From Candidatus Hydrothermarchaeum profundi (GTDB taxonomy: Archaea > Hydrothermarchaeota > Hydrothermarchaeia > Hydrothermarchaeales > Hydrothermarchaeaceae), in NCBI GenBank assembly GCA_002011125.2, contig MTMF02000009.1:712989-776988 (forward strand): a DNA stretch of 64,000 nt, in the 5' to 3' direction. The notes under the pieces are model-generated. The model was not told the DNA's origin, did not search any database, and saw nothing but the letters and a program-made list of their open reading frames with translations. Positions 17,580-25,635 of this stretch are shown here, in pieces. Each line of letters begins with the position of its first letter. The first letter of the stretch is position 1. Position numbers and translations under genes: made by a program.

Positions 17580-17819
17580 ATGAAAGAAAAAGATTTGATT
17601 ATAATCCTTGGAGTTCTTTTTTTTATCCCAGGATTTTTGCATGCAGGTATGATGGGGTTTGGACTGCCGATATGGATAATAGTATTAGCAGTCGTTTATT
17701 TTGTCTTAAAAGAAAAGTCCGATGACAGCAGCCTGGAAGAACTGAAAAAAAGGTATGCGAGAGGGGAAATAACTAGAGAAGAATATATTAGGAAAAAAGA
17801 GGAGATAACAAAGCCATGA
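17580..17819 (+). CDS. SHOCT-domain small membrane protein 1
   Basis: 79 residues from ATG 17580, which has a GAGGTGA site 6 nt upstream; TTG 17574 is less likely. Two hydrophobic segments flank HAGMMGFG, and the C-terminus is a SHOCT motif (LEELKKRYARGEITREEYIRKK). SHOCT is a short C-terminal domain often attached to membrane segments. Its stop overlaps the next start. Two close paralogues follow. Confidence 0.8.
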   Translation: MKEKDLIIILGVLFFIPGFLHAGMMGFGLPIWIIVLAVVYFVLKEKSDDSSLEELKKRYARGEITREEYIRKKEEITKP

Positions 17820-18166
17820 GAAATTATTGGGCTTACATAATCTTTGGGTTTCTAGCAGTAATACTAGTGTTGACTTATGGATATGAAAGCGGATACCGGG
17901 CAGCTCCATATAGGTATTGGGGAGGCATGATGCATCATAGCGGCGTTGGCATGATGCATGGGCCTATGATGGGAGGCTATGGTTTTGGAGGTTTTGGACT
18001 ACTTTTCTGGATATTGGTAGTTGTTTTTGTAGTGTTAATACTAAAATGGGGTAAGTCGGAGGAAAGAATAAAGGAGACCCCGATAGATATTCTTAATAAG
18101 AGATTTGCGCGTGGAGAAATAACTAAGGAAGAGTACCTTCGAATTAAAGAGGATATTCTAAAGTGA
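17816..18166 (+). CDS. SHOCT-domain membrane protein 2, Met/His-rich
   Basis: A 116-residue protein: signal-anchor helix, an exported Met/His-rich loop (GGMMHHSGVGMMHGPMMGG), a second membrane helix (LLFWILVVVFVVLILKW) and a C-terminal SHOCT motif (LNKRFARGEITKEEYLRIKED). The MMHH and MMH clusters are plausible soft-metal (copper) ligands. It overlaps the preceding gene by 4 nt. Confidence 0.8.
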   Translation: MRNYWAYIIFGFLAVILVLTYGYESGYRAAPYRYWGGMMHHSGVGMMHGPMMGGYGFGGFGLLFWILVVVFVVLILKWGKSEERIKETPIDILNKRFARGEITKEEYLRIKEDILK

Positions 18167-18224
18167 TAGCATCGCATAAACCTTTTTTTATTTGTTAAAA
18201 AAATAGATAGTGAGGTGAAGAATA

Positions 18225-18494
18225 ATGATTGAATCACAGATGATGGATTGGGGATATGGGGGAGGATATGGGATGATGGGTTATGGCTGGGCTATCTTCA
18301 GCTGGATATTTTTTATCGTCTTCTGGGTGGCGATAATTCTGCTTATTATCTGGCTTTATAAGCAAATAAAGGGCTCAGATACCAGACATACAAGCCCTGC
18401 TGAAACTCCTCTAGAAATTTTGAAAAAGAGATATGCCAGAGGAGAAATAACTCGGGAGCAATATGAGGAAATGAGGAAAGAGATTGAAAAATGA
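18225..18494 (+). CDS. SHOCT-domain membrane protein 3
   Basis: An 89-residue protein: a short Met/Gly/Tyr-rich N-terminus (MMDWGYGGGYGMMGYGW), one long membrane helix (residues about 25-46) and a SHOCT motif (LEILKKRYARGEITREQYEEMRKE). A GAGGTGAAG site precedes the ATG. It overlaps the cytochrome c gene by 4 nt, tying the SHOCT set to a haem protein. Confidence 0.8.
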   Translation: MIESQMMDWGYGGGYGMMGYGWAIFSWIFFIVFWVAIILLIIWLYKQIKGSDTRHTSPAETPLEILKKRYARGEITREQYEEMRKEIEK

Positions 18495-18985
18495 TCAAAG
18501 CAATCGTATTCCTCATTATACTGACATATTTAAGTGGATGTCTATATCCTCCTTCACCTTTTGACATGTTTGGTGGACAGACCGCACCGCCAATTCAAGA
18601 GGTTAAAGAAGAATTTGAATCCAATGGTGAAATGATTTACTATACTGGGTTTAATGAAAAAGGTGAGAGAATCCAAAGTGATGGCGGTCCACACTGGCTC
18701 TATATGCATGGAGGGGCCTGTGTAAGTTGCCATGGTCCAGATGGTAAAGGAGGAGGGGTACCACACATGTGCACTGAAGTTGTGCCTCCGATAACGTATC
18801 ATGATCTTACTGAGGAAGAACATGGCGAAAGAGAAGAGCATCCACCTTATACCGATGAAGACATAAAAAAAGCTATCACTGTGGGTGTAGATCCTTCTGG
18901 AAATCAGCTAGACCCATGCATGCCTCGGTGGAAGATGTCTGACAAAGATCTTGAAGACTTAATAGAGTATCTTAAGACGCTGTAA
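18491..18985 (+). CDS. Monohaem cytochrome c lipoprotein
   Basis: A 164-residue exported lipoprotein (lipobox LSGC, Cys17) of the class I cytochrome c type. The haem site is GACVSCHGPDGKGG (Cys77, Cys80, His81), and a C-terminal Met (CMPRWKMSDKDLEDLIEYLKTL) fits the distal ligand. Two further Cys (VPHMC and DPCMP) may form a disulfide. The gene overlaps the third SHOCT gene and ends the cluster. It is a likely electron carrier at the outer membrane face. Confidence 0.88.
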   Translation: MIKAIVFLIILTYLSGCLYPPSPFDMFGGQTAPPIQEVKEEFESNGEMIYYTGFNEKGERIQSDGGPHWLYMHGGACVSCHGPDGKGGGVPHMCTEVVPPITYHDLTEEEHGEREEHPPYTDEDIKKAITVGVDPSGNQLDPCMPRWKMSDKDLEDLIEYLKTL

Positions 18986-19196
18986 TATGAATATAGTTTA
19001 TTTCATTTGTAATATTCTTTTTCTTTTGAGAAGTTGAGTCTGTACTCTATGGAGATTACTAGGCAATTTGTAAAAAAGAATGCTACCATCTTCTCAGAAC
19101 TCTCTATAGGGGTTGCTCCCGACTTTTTTCAGTAAAACACTCTATTACATTATGCACTAAAAATTTTCATATACTATTTTATTTGCATAGGTTTCT

Positions 19197-20297
19197 ATGG
19201 AATTCGATGCAATAATAGTTGGCGGTAGTTTCGCAGGTTTGACTACAGCTTATTATACGAGGGCTGAAAATCTATTAGTATTAGAGAAAGAGAAGGGTCT
19301 AGGAATCAAGCAGAAGTCTACATGTTGCGCTCCGGTAGACTGGGTAAGTAAGCTAGGAGCTAGGAAAAGTATTCTCAGTAAATTTGATAAAATCGTATTC
19401 CACTCTCCTAAAGAAAGGGCTGAAATCGATCTGCCTATTTACTACTGCACTATCGACTACAAGGTGTTTTGCGAGTCTCTCGCCTCTCAATTAAGAAATA
19501 CTACGATAATGACCAATACAAAAGTAACTGGAGTTAAAGAAAATGGAGTTAAAAAGGTTGTATGCAGTGAAAAGGAGTTTTCCTCTGATATCCTTGTTGA
19601 TGCTAGCGGATGGAGAGCGGTGCTAGCAACAAGTCTCTCTCAGGGGTTGCATGATGTAAAATTCAATATTAGGGGTATAGAGTCCGAGGTGGAATATGAT
19701 ACTGACTATATACACATGTTTTTTGGTAGGCGATTTATCCCGGGAGGCTACGCTTGGATTTTCCCAACTAAAGATGGTCTTTCTAGAGTTGGGCTGGGTA
19801 GCTTTAGAAGGCTGAATCTTTTAGAATTTCAGAGGGGTTTCCTAGAGTTTTTAGGAATCAAGGCGAAAGATTTGCGATATCATGGCGGTATAATCCCCTG
19901 CCTTGGCCTGAGGGACCCAGTAGTGGATAATATTTTCGTCGTTGGTGATGCAGCTGGTCAAGTCCTTCCGGTATCAGGTGAGGGGATCAGAAAAGCTTTT
20001 ATCTATAGCAAGTTATGTGGTGATCTTATATCTAAAGTTTTGTTGGATGATATAAGTCTTAGTGAGGCTTTAAGAGTATATGAGAGAGAAGTTCTACAAG
20101 GAAAGAAATTTTATGATGCCCTCCTTTTCCTTCAAAATATAGTATTTCGTGCACCAGATTGGGCGTTAAACAGGGTGATAAGAAAAGCCGCTAGGGATAG
20201 GTCGATACCGAGAGAGCTTCTAAAAGTATACTACTCGGAAAGTCATGAGTATACCAAGACTAAAATCTTGCAGCAACTTTTGAAAATCTTGCTTTAA
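19197..20297 (+). CDS. Geranylgeranyl reductase family FAD-dependent oxidoreductase
   Basis: A 366-residue flavoprotein. The N-terminus has the dinucleotide motif IIVGGSFAGLTTAYYT; DILVDASGWRAVLA and the FAD-binding DNIFVVGDAAGQVLPVSGEGIRKA are typical of the geranylgeranyl reductase family, which saturates isoprenoid chains of archaeal lipids or quinones. The pattern KSTCCAPVDWV matches the Cys-containing loop of the family. It heads a three-gene set with two methyltransferases, suggesting lipid or quinone tailoring; the substrate is not shown by sequence. Confidence 0.82.
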   Translation: MEFDAIIVGGSFAGLTTAYYTRAENLLVLEKEKGLGIKQKSTCCAPVDWVSKLGARKSILSKFDKIVFHSPKERAEIDLPIYYCTIDYKVFCESLASQLRNTTIMTNTKVTGVKENGVKKVVCSEKEFSSDILVDASGWRAVLATSLSQGLHDVKFNIRGIESEVEYDTDYIHMFFGRRFIPGGYAWIFPTKDGLSRVGLGSFRRLNLLEFQRGFLEFLGIKAKDLRYHGGIIPCLGLRDPVVDNIFVVGDAAGQVLPVSGEGIRKAFIYSKLCGDLISKVLLDDISLSEALRVYEREVLQGKKFYDALLFLQNIVFRAPDWALNRVIRKAARDRSIPRELLKVYYSESHEYTKTKILQQLLKILL

Positions 20298-20342
20298 ATA
20301 GGGAATTTTGGACATGGGTAAAAGAATTGATTGAGGGATCGG

Positions 20343-21146
20343 ATGAATATAACTAAAATAGGTAGAAGATTGTTGAATTTAACCTTATATTTATTTATAT
20401 TACTTCTTTTATTGAATGTGCTATCTTTTAGCCTCTTAATGCCATTTCCAAAAATTATTCCGCAATCTTCTAACGATCTCTATGCATATGGCAATTGGGC
20501 CGCAGTTGGAATAAGCCTTTTGATTTTTTCTCTTTTTGTTTTAAGCTATATTTCTCCTTTAGAAAAAAAGCATTGGAAGGCATTAGGAATATACGAGGCC
20601 TTTTTGGTTGCACTCTTCACAGAAATGTACGGGTTTCCTCTAACTATATTTCTCCTCTCATCATTCTTAGGACTAGACCTTTCATTTGACCACGTAGGCG
20701 GGCATCTATCCGCAGTATTATTGTCAAAGCTAGGGGTCATGCAAATAAATACTGCGTGGGCTTTAGTCATGGTGTTAAGCAACTTACTCATTGTTGTAGG
20801 CCTAATTTTGATTATCAAAGGATGGAAGAAAATCTATAGATCAAATGGGCTACTTGTAAAAGACGGTGTGTATAGATATATGCGTCATCCACAGTATACG
20901 GGTATCCTCTTAATAACTGTAGGATTTATTGTCCAATGGCCAACTATTATTACAATCATTATGTGGCCTATTCTACTGGTATCTTACTATAGGTTGGCTA
21001 AAAAAGAAGAAAAAACATTGATAAAAGAGTTTCAGGATGAATACTTACAATATGTCAGCGAAACCCCTATGTTCTTACCAAAATTAAATGTATTTGGCTT
21101 CATAAGCGTAGTTATGAACAAACTAAAGAAGCTGAATTCTAGGTGA
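20343..21146 (+). CDS. Isoprenylcysteine/phospholipid methyltransferase-like membrane protein
   Basis: About 267 residues from ATG 20343, preferred over TTG 20331 because GAGG lies 6 nt upstream. It has five or six membrane helices and, near the C-terminus, the ICMT/PEMT signature: DGVYRYMRHPQYTGILL, then YYRLAKKEEKTLIKEFQDEYLQY. These enzymes use S-adenosylmethionine to methylate membrane-bound acceptors. The next methyltransferase gene follows at once, so a membrane-lipid or quinone pathway is likely. Confidence 0.8.
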   Translation: MNITKIGRRLLNLTLYLFILLLLLNVLSFSLLMPFPKIIPQSSNDLYAYGNWAAVGISLLIFSLFVLSYISPLEKKHWKALGIYEAFLVALFTEMYGFPLTIFLLSSFLGLDLSFDHVGGHLSAVLLSKLGVMQINTAWALVMVLSNLLIVVGLILIIKGWKKIYRSNGLLVKDGVYRYMRHPQYTGILLITVGFIVQWPTIITIIMWPILLVSYYRLAKKEEKTLIKEFQDEYLQYVSETPMFLPKLNVFGFISVVMNKLKKLNSR

Positions 21147-21166
21147 CAATCCAGGAGGTCATATTG

Positions 21167-21793
21167 TTGAGTGGAAAAGAATTTGTTGAAAGAAAGTATG
21201 ATAGTATATCCCGTTTTTATGACTTTTTCGAATTACCGATGGAGCTACTTTTCTTTAAAAGATGGAGGCGCCTTGCGATTTCAAGGTTAAAAAGTGGTAG
21301 AGTTCTTGAAGTTGGCGTTGGAACGGGAAAAAATCTACCTTATTATGATAGTTCTTTTGAAATATATGGGATAGATATAAGCGAAAAAATGCTATTAAAA
21401 GCCAAAAAAAGAGCTAAAAGATTAAATATATCTCTAAAAATTTATAAAATGGATGTTCAGAATCTCGAATTCCCAGATAATTACTTTGACGGTGAATTTT
21501 CTACGTTTGTATTTTGCTCTGTGCCCGATCCTATTGCTGGCCTTTCTGAATTGATGAGAGTTTTGAAAAAGGATGGAATAGCAGTATTTTTAGAGCATGT
21601 TAGGCCAAAGGGTTTATTAGGTCTTATATTTGATTTTTTTAATCCTATTAGTGTGAGGCTAATAGGAGTTAATATAAATAGAAATACGGTGGAGAATATC
21701 AAAGAAGCGGGCTTTGAAATACTAGAGGAGAATGATCTCTTATTTGATGTTTTCAAATTAATAGTTGCTAAACCATTAGGCAAAGAAGTTTAA
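21167..21793 (+). CDS. Class I SAM-dependent methyltransferase (UbiE/MenG-like)
   Basis: About 208 residues. TTG 21167 is preferred because AGGAGGT lies 9 nt upstream; GTG 21143 would overlap the previous gene by 4 nt and is an alternative. The SAM site is RVLEVGVGTGKNLPYY with the acidic loop IYGIDISEKML, then FVFCSVPDPIAGLSELMRVLKKDG, the usual order for this fold. The family includes quinone and phospholipid methyltransferases. It is the third gene of the reductase-methyltransferase set. Confidence 0.8.
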   Translation: MSGKEFVERKYDSISRFYDFFELPMELLFFKRWRRLAISRLKSGRVLEVGVGTGKNLPYYDSSFEIYGIDISEKMLLKAKKRAKRLNISLKIYKMDVQNLEFPDNYFDGEFSTFVFCSVPDPIAGLSELMRVLKKDGIAVFLEHVRPKGLLGLIFDFFNPISVRLIGVNINRNTVENIKEAGFEILEENDLLFDVFKLIVAKPLGKEV

Positions 21794-21804
21794 AAGGAGA
21801 CACG

Positions 21805-21856
21805 GGATGGGTCCAAAACCGAGGAAGTAGGAGGTGAGAGAGGAATGGACCCATCC
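21805..21856 (+). other. 11-bp hairpin with a strong ribosome-binding sequence in its loop
   Basis: GGATGGGTCCA (21805-21815) pairs exactly with TGGACCCATCC (21846-21856); the 30-nt loop holds AGGAGGTGA (21829-21837). An ATG at 21845 opens a seven-codon frame (MDPSCSF) that runs through the 3' arm. It lies 12 nt after the methyltransferase gene. It may be a terminator, a small RNA or a structured leader; no T-run follows. Confidence 0.4.
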
Positions 21857-22060
21857 TGCAGCTTCTAAATAATAAACTAGTTGTCATTATTTATATCTCT
21901 ATTGCTTACAAATCGCAAAAAATAAAAAATAAAATCTTACTATATGTAATAATAAAGAACCATATCCATTATAATTATCACACTAATTTTGGATGAACGC
22001 TTATCAATTTGCCAAAAAAAGAGTACCTACCTTTACCCCAAATGAACCCTAAAACTTATT

Positions 22061-22075
22061 AAAAAAAGGAAAAAG
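22061..22075 (-). terminator. Poly-T tract downstream of microprotein A
   Basis: On the minus strand, a T-run of five and one of seven (CTCTTTTTCCTTTTTTT) follow the microprotein stop by about 20 nt. Such T-runs end transcription in archaea. Confidence 0.4.
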
Positions 22076-22091
22076 AGTAGAAATGTACTTT

Positions 22092-22160
22092 TTACATACA
22101 ACTCTTGTGACATTTACATGTTGAATATTTATCTTTTTTTTCAAGCTTTTTGATTTTCAT
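22092..22160 (-). CDS. Microprotein A: 22-residue CxCHxxC peptide
   Basis: A 22-codon gene missed by length cut-offs. It begins MKIKKLEKKDK, a charged N-terminus, and ends YSTCKCHKSCM. The ATG (22158-22160) has a GAGGTG ribosome site 6 nt upstream, an 18-nt promoter-like element shared with its paralogue at 25528-25596, and a downstream T-run. The last ten codons encode the same residues in both copies despite six synonymous changes, direct evidence that the peptide is under selection. Three Cys, one His and a terminal Met would suit binding of copper, zinc or haem; it could also be a precursor peptide. It lies downstream of ccmF. Confidence 0.75.
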   Translation of the reverse strand: MKIKKLEKKDKYSTCKCHKSCM

Positions 22161-22197
22161 CTATAACACCTCACCTTATGACTATAAGTCTAGTTTT

Positions 22198-22215
22198 ATA
22201 TAGTTTTTTACTGCA
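22198..22215 (-). promoter_or_regulatory. Conserved promoter-like element of microprotein A
   Basis: The 18 nt ATATAGTTTTTTACTGCA (plus-strand reading) are identical at 25636-25653, at nearly the same distance (37 and 39 nt) from the two microprotein start codons. On the minus strand it reads TGCAGTAAAAAACTATAT, a TATA-like sequence about 40-55 nt before the ATG, which fits an archaeal promoter with a short leader. Confidence 0.55.
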
Positions 22216-22337
22216 GAAATACTATATATTCTAATATAAATTTTTAATAAAGCATACACATATATGAATTATTTATCAAAGTGAAGAAAATTAAATTCTG
22301 AATCCTCAATCCTCAAGCCTTCTCAAAGAATCTGGCA

Positions 22338-24776
22338 TTATTTCTCTTTAATATACTTGGTATCAGATAAAATTGTCATAATTATGCCAAGGATGAAAAA
22401 TATTATGCCTAACCAGATTTCATTTATAAGAGGTTTCAACTTCACAGTTATAGGAATCTCACCTTCTCCATATACTCCATCGAATATAACGAAAACGTCC
22501 CTCAATAAGCTTCTATCTATTAGAGGTCTTCTAGCAATTCCATTTTTATAAGTTTCAACTTTTGCTACACCTCCTCCAATTCTGTTATAACCTTTGTAAA
22601 CATCTATTTTTATTTGTTGGATGGTCTTATATGGACTACCCTTAAGATTTTGTTGAAACTCTTCAAATCGGGGCGACAAAACTATTATATCAAAAGTTTT
22701 ATTCAGAGTCTGACTTGTAAAATTTAGCAGCAATGTGGCATCATAAACTACTAACTCAATCCCCCTCGGGACGTTGGCTTTATTGACAGCGACCCATAAA
22801 GTCTTGTTATCTCCTACAAGCTTGATATAGGTGTTATGTTCCAATTGTATTACTTCCTCAACTATGCCTCGAATAGTATAGGAATCTCTATAACTGCCTT
22901 GGGCAATTTCATTATATAACTCAGAAACGCTTATCCCTGGAGGAGAATAATACTCTATTTTCTCTTCACTTCCATAATCTACGATTTCTTTATAGTCTAA
23001 TAGCATAATAGAGTAGGGGCTCCATCCTTCTCCGGAATGCACGCCCCAGGTTCCAAGCCTACCAAATCCTTCATGTACTTTTGCGGGTTCAATGCTTATA
23101 AGTTGGCCCTTATTATTGAGGCTTAAAGTAGCTGAAAAGTTGGAAGTAAAGAGACTGGAAAACACGATTCCAAGGCTAATTAACACTACCCCTAAATGAA
23201 TAGAAATTATTCCCAACTCTTTAATCTTGTATTTTTTCCTACTACCTTCTGAAATTCTCAATCTCCATCTTTCTATTGCAGCAAAAAAAATATAAATTGA
23301 GGGAGGTATTATGCTAAGTGCAGAGGTAGATCCTATAACTCGATATAATAAGGGTTTTGAAGAACTTACTATTGCTGTGTAATCAATTATGTTGAAATTT
23401 TCATTGGGTTTTATTATACCGGCTATTAGTGTAAAAACTGAGAACCCTATGAAAGCTAACATTGCTCGCCTCCTGATTGATTCATGGTAATGTAATCCTA
23501 GGCCTACGAGAAGGAGCATTATTATGAAGAATGGAAAAATCCAAAGATTGAAGAACTGGACGGTGACAGCGTATTTCTTCGTAGTAAGTGATTTAATTAT
23601 TGGGGGGTAAGTTATACCAAAAAAAGAGATAAAAGTAATTATTAAAATGACTAATATTGCTGCATAAAAGATGTTAGTCCTATTCAATATGCGATTTTCC
23701 TCTTTTTCTATTTTTTCTGTTTTCAAATATTTTATTATTCCTAACACCAGAGGAAGAATAAAAGATCCTACAGCCAATATTATGATGAACTTCCCAACGT
23801 TTCCTGAAATGAAAGAGTGTACAGATTCAAAAATACCACTTCTAGTAACCATAGTCGCATATACTACAAAAGAAAATGAAAACGATACAAGCACCGGTGC
23901 TAGAATATTATATCTCTCCTTATTTCTTCTTAGTTCTACTACTGTATGTATTGCCCCGGTCAGCATCAGCCACGGGAGGAGCATAGCTGTCTCAACCGGG
24001 TCCCATGCCCAGAATCCTCCCCATCCCAAGGTCTTATAAGCCCAGATACCTCCAAATGCCATAGAGAGGGTCGAGAAAAGCCAAGAAACCCTTAGCCACT
24101 GGATACCTTTTTCTATCCATATCCTATGCGCGACTTCTTCGTTCTTCCCCCTAAAGGTAAGGTATAGGTAGACCAAAGCGCCGGCAAACGGTACAGTAGT
24201 ACCTGCATACCCAAGAAAGGTGGTCAAAGGGTGAGTAGCCATCCATGGGTCAAGCAATAAGGGGTTTAGACCATTACCGTCTTCAGGGATAAAATCCTTA
24301 GGTAATTCGAGGTAGAGTTGATGAATAGTCTTGAAGGGAGAATCAAGTAATGTTAGAAAACTAAAATACAATGCAAGAAAAATAACTATTATCTGCGTTT
24401 TCTTGACAAAATCCGATGTACTATCCTTAGTTTCATTAAGCCAAAGGCTACCAATACCTATAAGAGCTGCCCAGAAAAGGAGAGTGCCCTGTTGACCCGC
24501 TAAAGCTCCTGAGAGTCGATAGTATAGTGGATAATACTTACTAGAAAATGCCCATACGTAGTTTAAGCTAAAATCACTAACTGCGAAGTAATATGAAAGC
24601 AATATAAAGTCTAAGAAAAGCACTGTGGAGAATCCTCTAATAAGCCATTTTACATAATTGCTAAATTTTAAAAGGAAATTCAGTTGCTCGCATATTAAAC
24701 CCGCAAGTGCTACTACAGCTAGAATAACACTTATATAGAGTAGTAAGTCGCCTATCGGAGTTGTGAGGTTAAGCAT
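22338..24776 (-). CDS. ccmF: Cytochrome c maturation haem lyase subunit CcmF
   Basis: An 812-residue polytopic membrane protein with about 15 helices. The WWD haem-binding motif is visible as WGGFWAWDPVE near residues 250-260, with SGALAGQQGTLLFWAALIG before it and conserved His in helices around it. A large exported domain precedes the last helix. CcmF attaches haem to CxxCH apocytochromes on the outer face of the membrane. Two anchored thioredoxins lie upstream on the same strand and would keep the Cys pairs reduced. No ccmA, B, C, E or H gene was recognised nearby. It serves the many CxxCH proteins of this window. Confidence 0.92.
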   Translation of the reverse strand: MLNLTTPIGDLLLYISVILAVVALAGLICEQLNFLLKFSNYVKWLIRGFSTVLFLDFILLSYYFAVSDFSLNYVWAFSSKYYPLYYRLSGALAGQQGTLLFWAALIGIGSLWLNETKDSTSDFVKKTQIIVIFLALYFSFLTLLDSPFKTIHQLYLELPKDFIPEDGNGLNPLLLDPWMATHPLTTFLGYAGTTVPFAGALVYLYLTFRGKNEEVAHRIWIEKGIQWLRVSWLFSTLSMAFGGIWAYKTLGWGGFWAWDPVETAMLLPWLMLTGAIHTVVELRRNKERYNILAPVLVSFSFSFVVYATMVTRSGIFESVHSFISGNVGKFIIILAVGSFILPLVLGIIKYLKTEKIEKEENRILNRTNIFYAAILVILIITFISFFGITYPPIIKSLTTKKYAVTVQFFNLWIFPFFIIMLLLVGLGLHYHESIRRRAMLAFIGFSVFTLIAGIIKPNENFNIIDYTAIVSSSKPLLYRVIGSTSALSIIPPSIYIFFAAIERWRLRISEGSRKKYKIKELGIISIHLGVVLISLGIVFSSLFTSNFSATLSLNNKGQLISIEPAKVHEGFGRLGTWGVHSGEGWSPYSIMLLDYKEIVDYGSEEKIEYYSPPGISVSELYNEIAQGSYRDSYTIRGIVEEVIQLEHNTYIKLVGDNKTLWVAVNKANVPRGIELVVYDATLLLNFTSQTLNKTFDIIVLSPRFEEFQQNLKGSPYKTIQQIKIDVYKGYNRIGGGVAKVETYKNGIARRPLIDRSLLRDVFVIFDGVYGEGEIPITVKLKPLINEIWLGIIFFILGIIMTILSDTKYIKEK

Positions 24777-24794
24777 TCTGCCCTCCCCTATAAG

Positions 24795-25265
24795 TTATTG
24801 TATGTTGTCATAGTAGAAATCCCGCACTTCTTTAATTATACTATAAAACTTCTCCTTCGGCACGTAACCAGGGACCTTCGTTATAACTTCTCCTTCGGGC
24901 GTCAGAAAAAGCTCATAAGGAGGTGCTTGTACATTGAATCTACGGGTGTCTTGCTTATTAACGTCCATATCTACGGCTATGAGTACAAAGTCCTTCTCTA
25001 ATATCTCAAAAGTAGGCTCATAAGGAAACACTTCAACTTGCATTTTCTCGCAATAGGTACACCAGATGGTCCAAAAATAAACAAAGATGGGTTTATTAAG
25101 TTCTCGGGCCACTTTAGCTCCTTCATCGTATGAGTTATACCATCGGAGTCCACTTAGGTATGTGTATTTCTCGTCGCTCACCATTGGAGTCGCATTAACT
25201 GCGTAATATACATAGACACCGATCACAACTAGTGCGGCAATAGTGAGTAGTTTTTTAGTTTTCAC
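24795..25265 (-). CDS. Membrane-anchored thioredoxin-like protein (CTYC)
   Basis: A 156-residue protein with an N-terminal signal anchor and an exported thioredoxin domain. FVYFWTIWCTYCEKMQVEVF holds the CTYC redox site; the loop QAPPYELFLTPEGE provides the cis-Pro. The family reduces apocytochrome Cys before haem attachment (DsbD/CcmG-like role). It ends 18 nt upstream of ccmF and shares the pattern SGLRWYNSYDEGAKVA with the second thioredoxin (SGLPFYTSYDKAVKIA), so the two are paralogues. Confidence 0.85.
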   Translation of the reverse strand: MKTKKLLTIAALVVIGVYVYYAVNATPMVSDEKYTYLSGLRWYNSYDEGAKVARELNKPIFVYFWTIWCTYCEKMQVEVFPYEPTFEILEKDFVLIAVDMDVNKQDTRRFNVQAPPYELFLTPEGEVITKVPGYVPKEKFYSIIKEVRDFYYDNIQ

Positions 25266-25281
25266 AGCTGATCTAGCCTCG

Positions 25282-25470
25282 TTATTCTGTTTTCTTTTTC
25301 ATTGCGAAGTGGTTGCCGTGGGAATGTTTCCCCATTAATTTAAGATCTCCAACTAGACCAAAGATGAATCCTAAGCCCGGGGCGATATAGGTATACGGAC
25401 CTCCCAAGTATTGACCGATTACCAGTCCGCCAAAAAATCCTACACAGCACATCATGTCAAGATCCCTCAC
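25282..25470 (-). CDS. Small membrane protein with CC motif and His-rich tail
   Basis: Up to 62 residues (GTG 25470; ATG 25455 gives 57). A Cys pair (MMCCVGFFGG) begins the first of two hydrophobic segments, and the tail is KHSHGNHFAMKK. It lies 16 nt upstream of the first thioredoxin gene and 57 nt after microprotein B. The CC and His residues suggest metal or haem handling in cytochrome assembly; no family was recognised. Confidence 0.6.
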   Translation of the reverse strand: MRDLDMMCCVGFFGGLVIGQYLGGPYTYIAPGLGFIFGLVGDLKLMGKHSHGNHFAMKKKTE

Positions 25471-25527
25471 TAGACGTTATAATGGGCTTTTGCACTTTTG
25501 TCGATCCTTTTATCTTATAGAGGCCTG

Positions 25528-25596
25528 TTACATACAACTTTTATGGCATTTGCAGGTCGAATACCTGTTTTCTTTCTCAACTTTTTTGATTTTCAT
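25528..25596 (-). CDS. Microprotein B: 22-residue CxCHxxC peptide, paralogue of A
   Basis: A 22-codon gene with ATG at 25594-25596, a GGGTGATT ribosome site just upstream and stop at 25528-25530. It begins MKIKKVEKENR and ends YSTCKCHKSCM, the same last eleven residues as microprotein A. Both are exactly 69 nt long and share the upstream 18-nt element. It lies between the two thioredoxin genes on the same strand as ccmF. The motif is CxCH, not the haem motif CxxCH. The function is unknown; metal or haem binding, or a modified peptide, are possible. Confidence 0.75.
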   Translation of the reverse strand: MKIKKVEKENRYSTCKCHKSCM

Positions 25597-25635
25597 CTAT
25601 CAATCACCCTAAAGCTCTACATACATGAACAGAAT

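Noticed and set aside
19048-19134. 28-codon frame starting MEITRQFVKK
   Set aside because: No ribosome binding site or paralogue; it looks like chance in a short gap.
22092-22160. Microprotein as a small cytochrome c
   Set aside because: The motif is CxCH, one residue short of CxxCH, so covalent haem attachment of the normal type is not expected.
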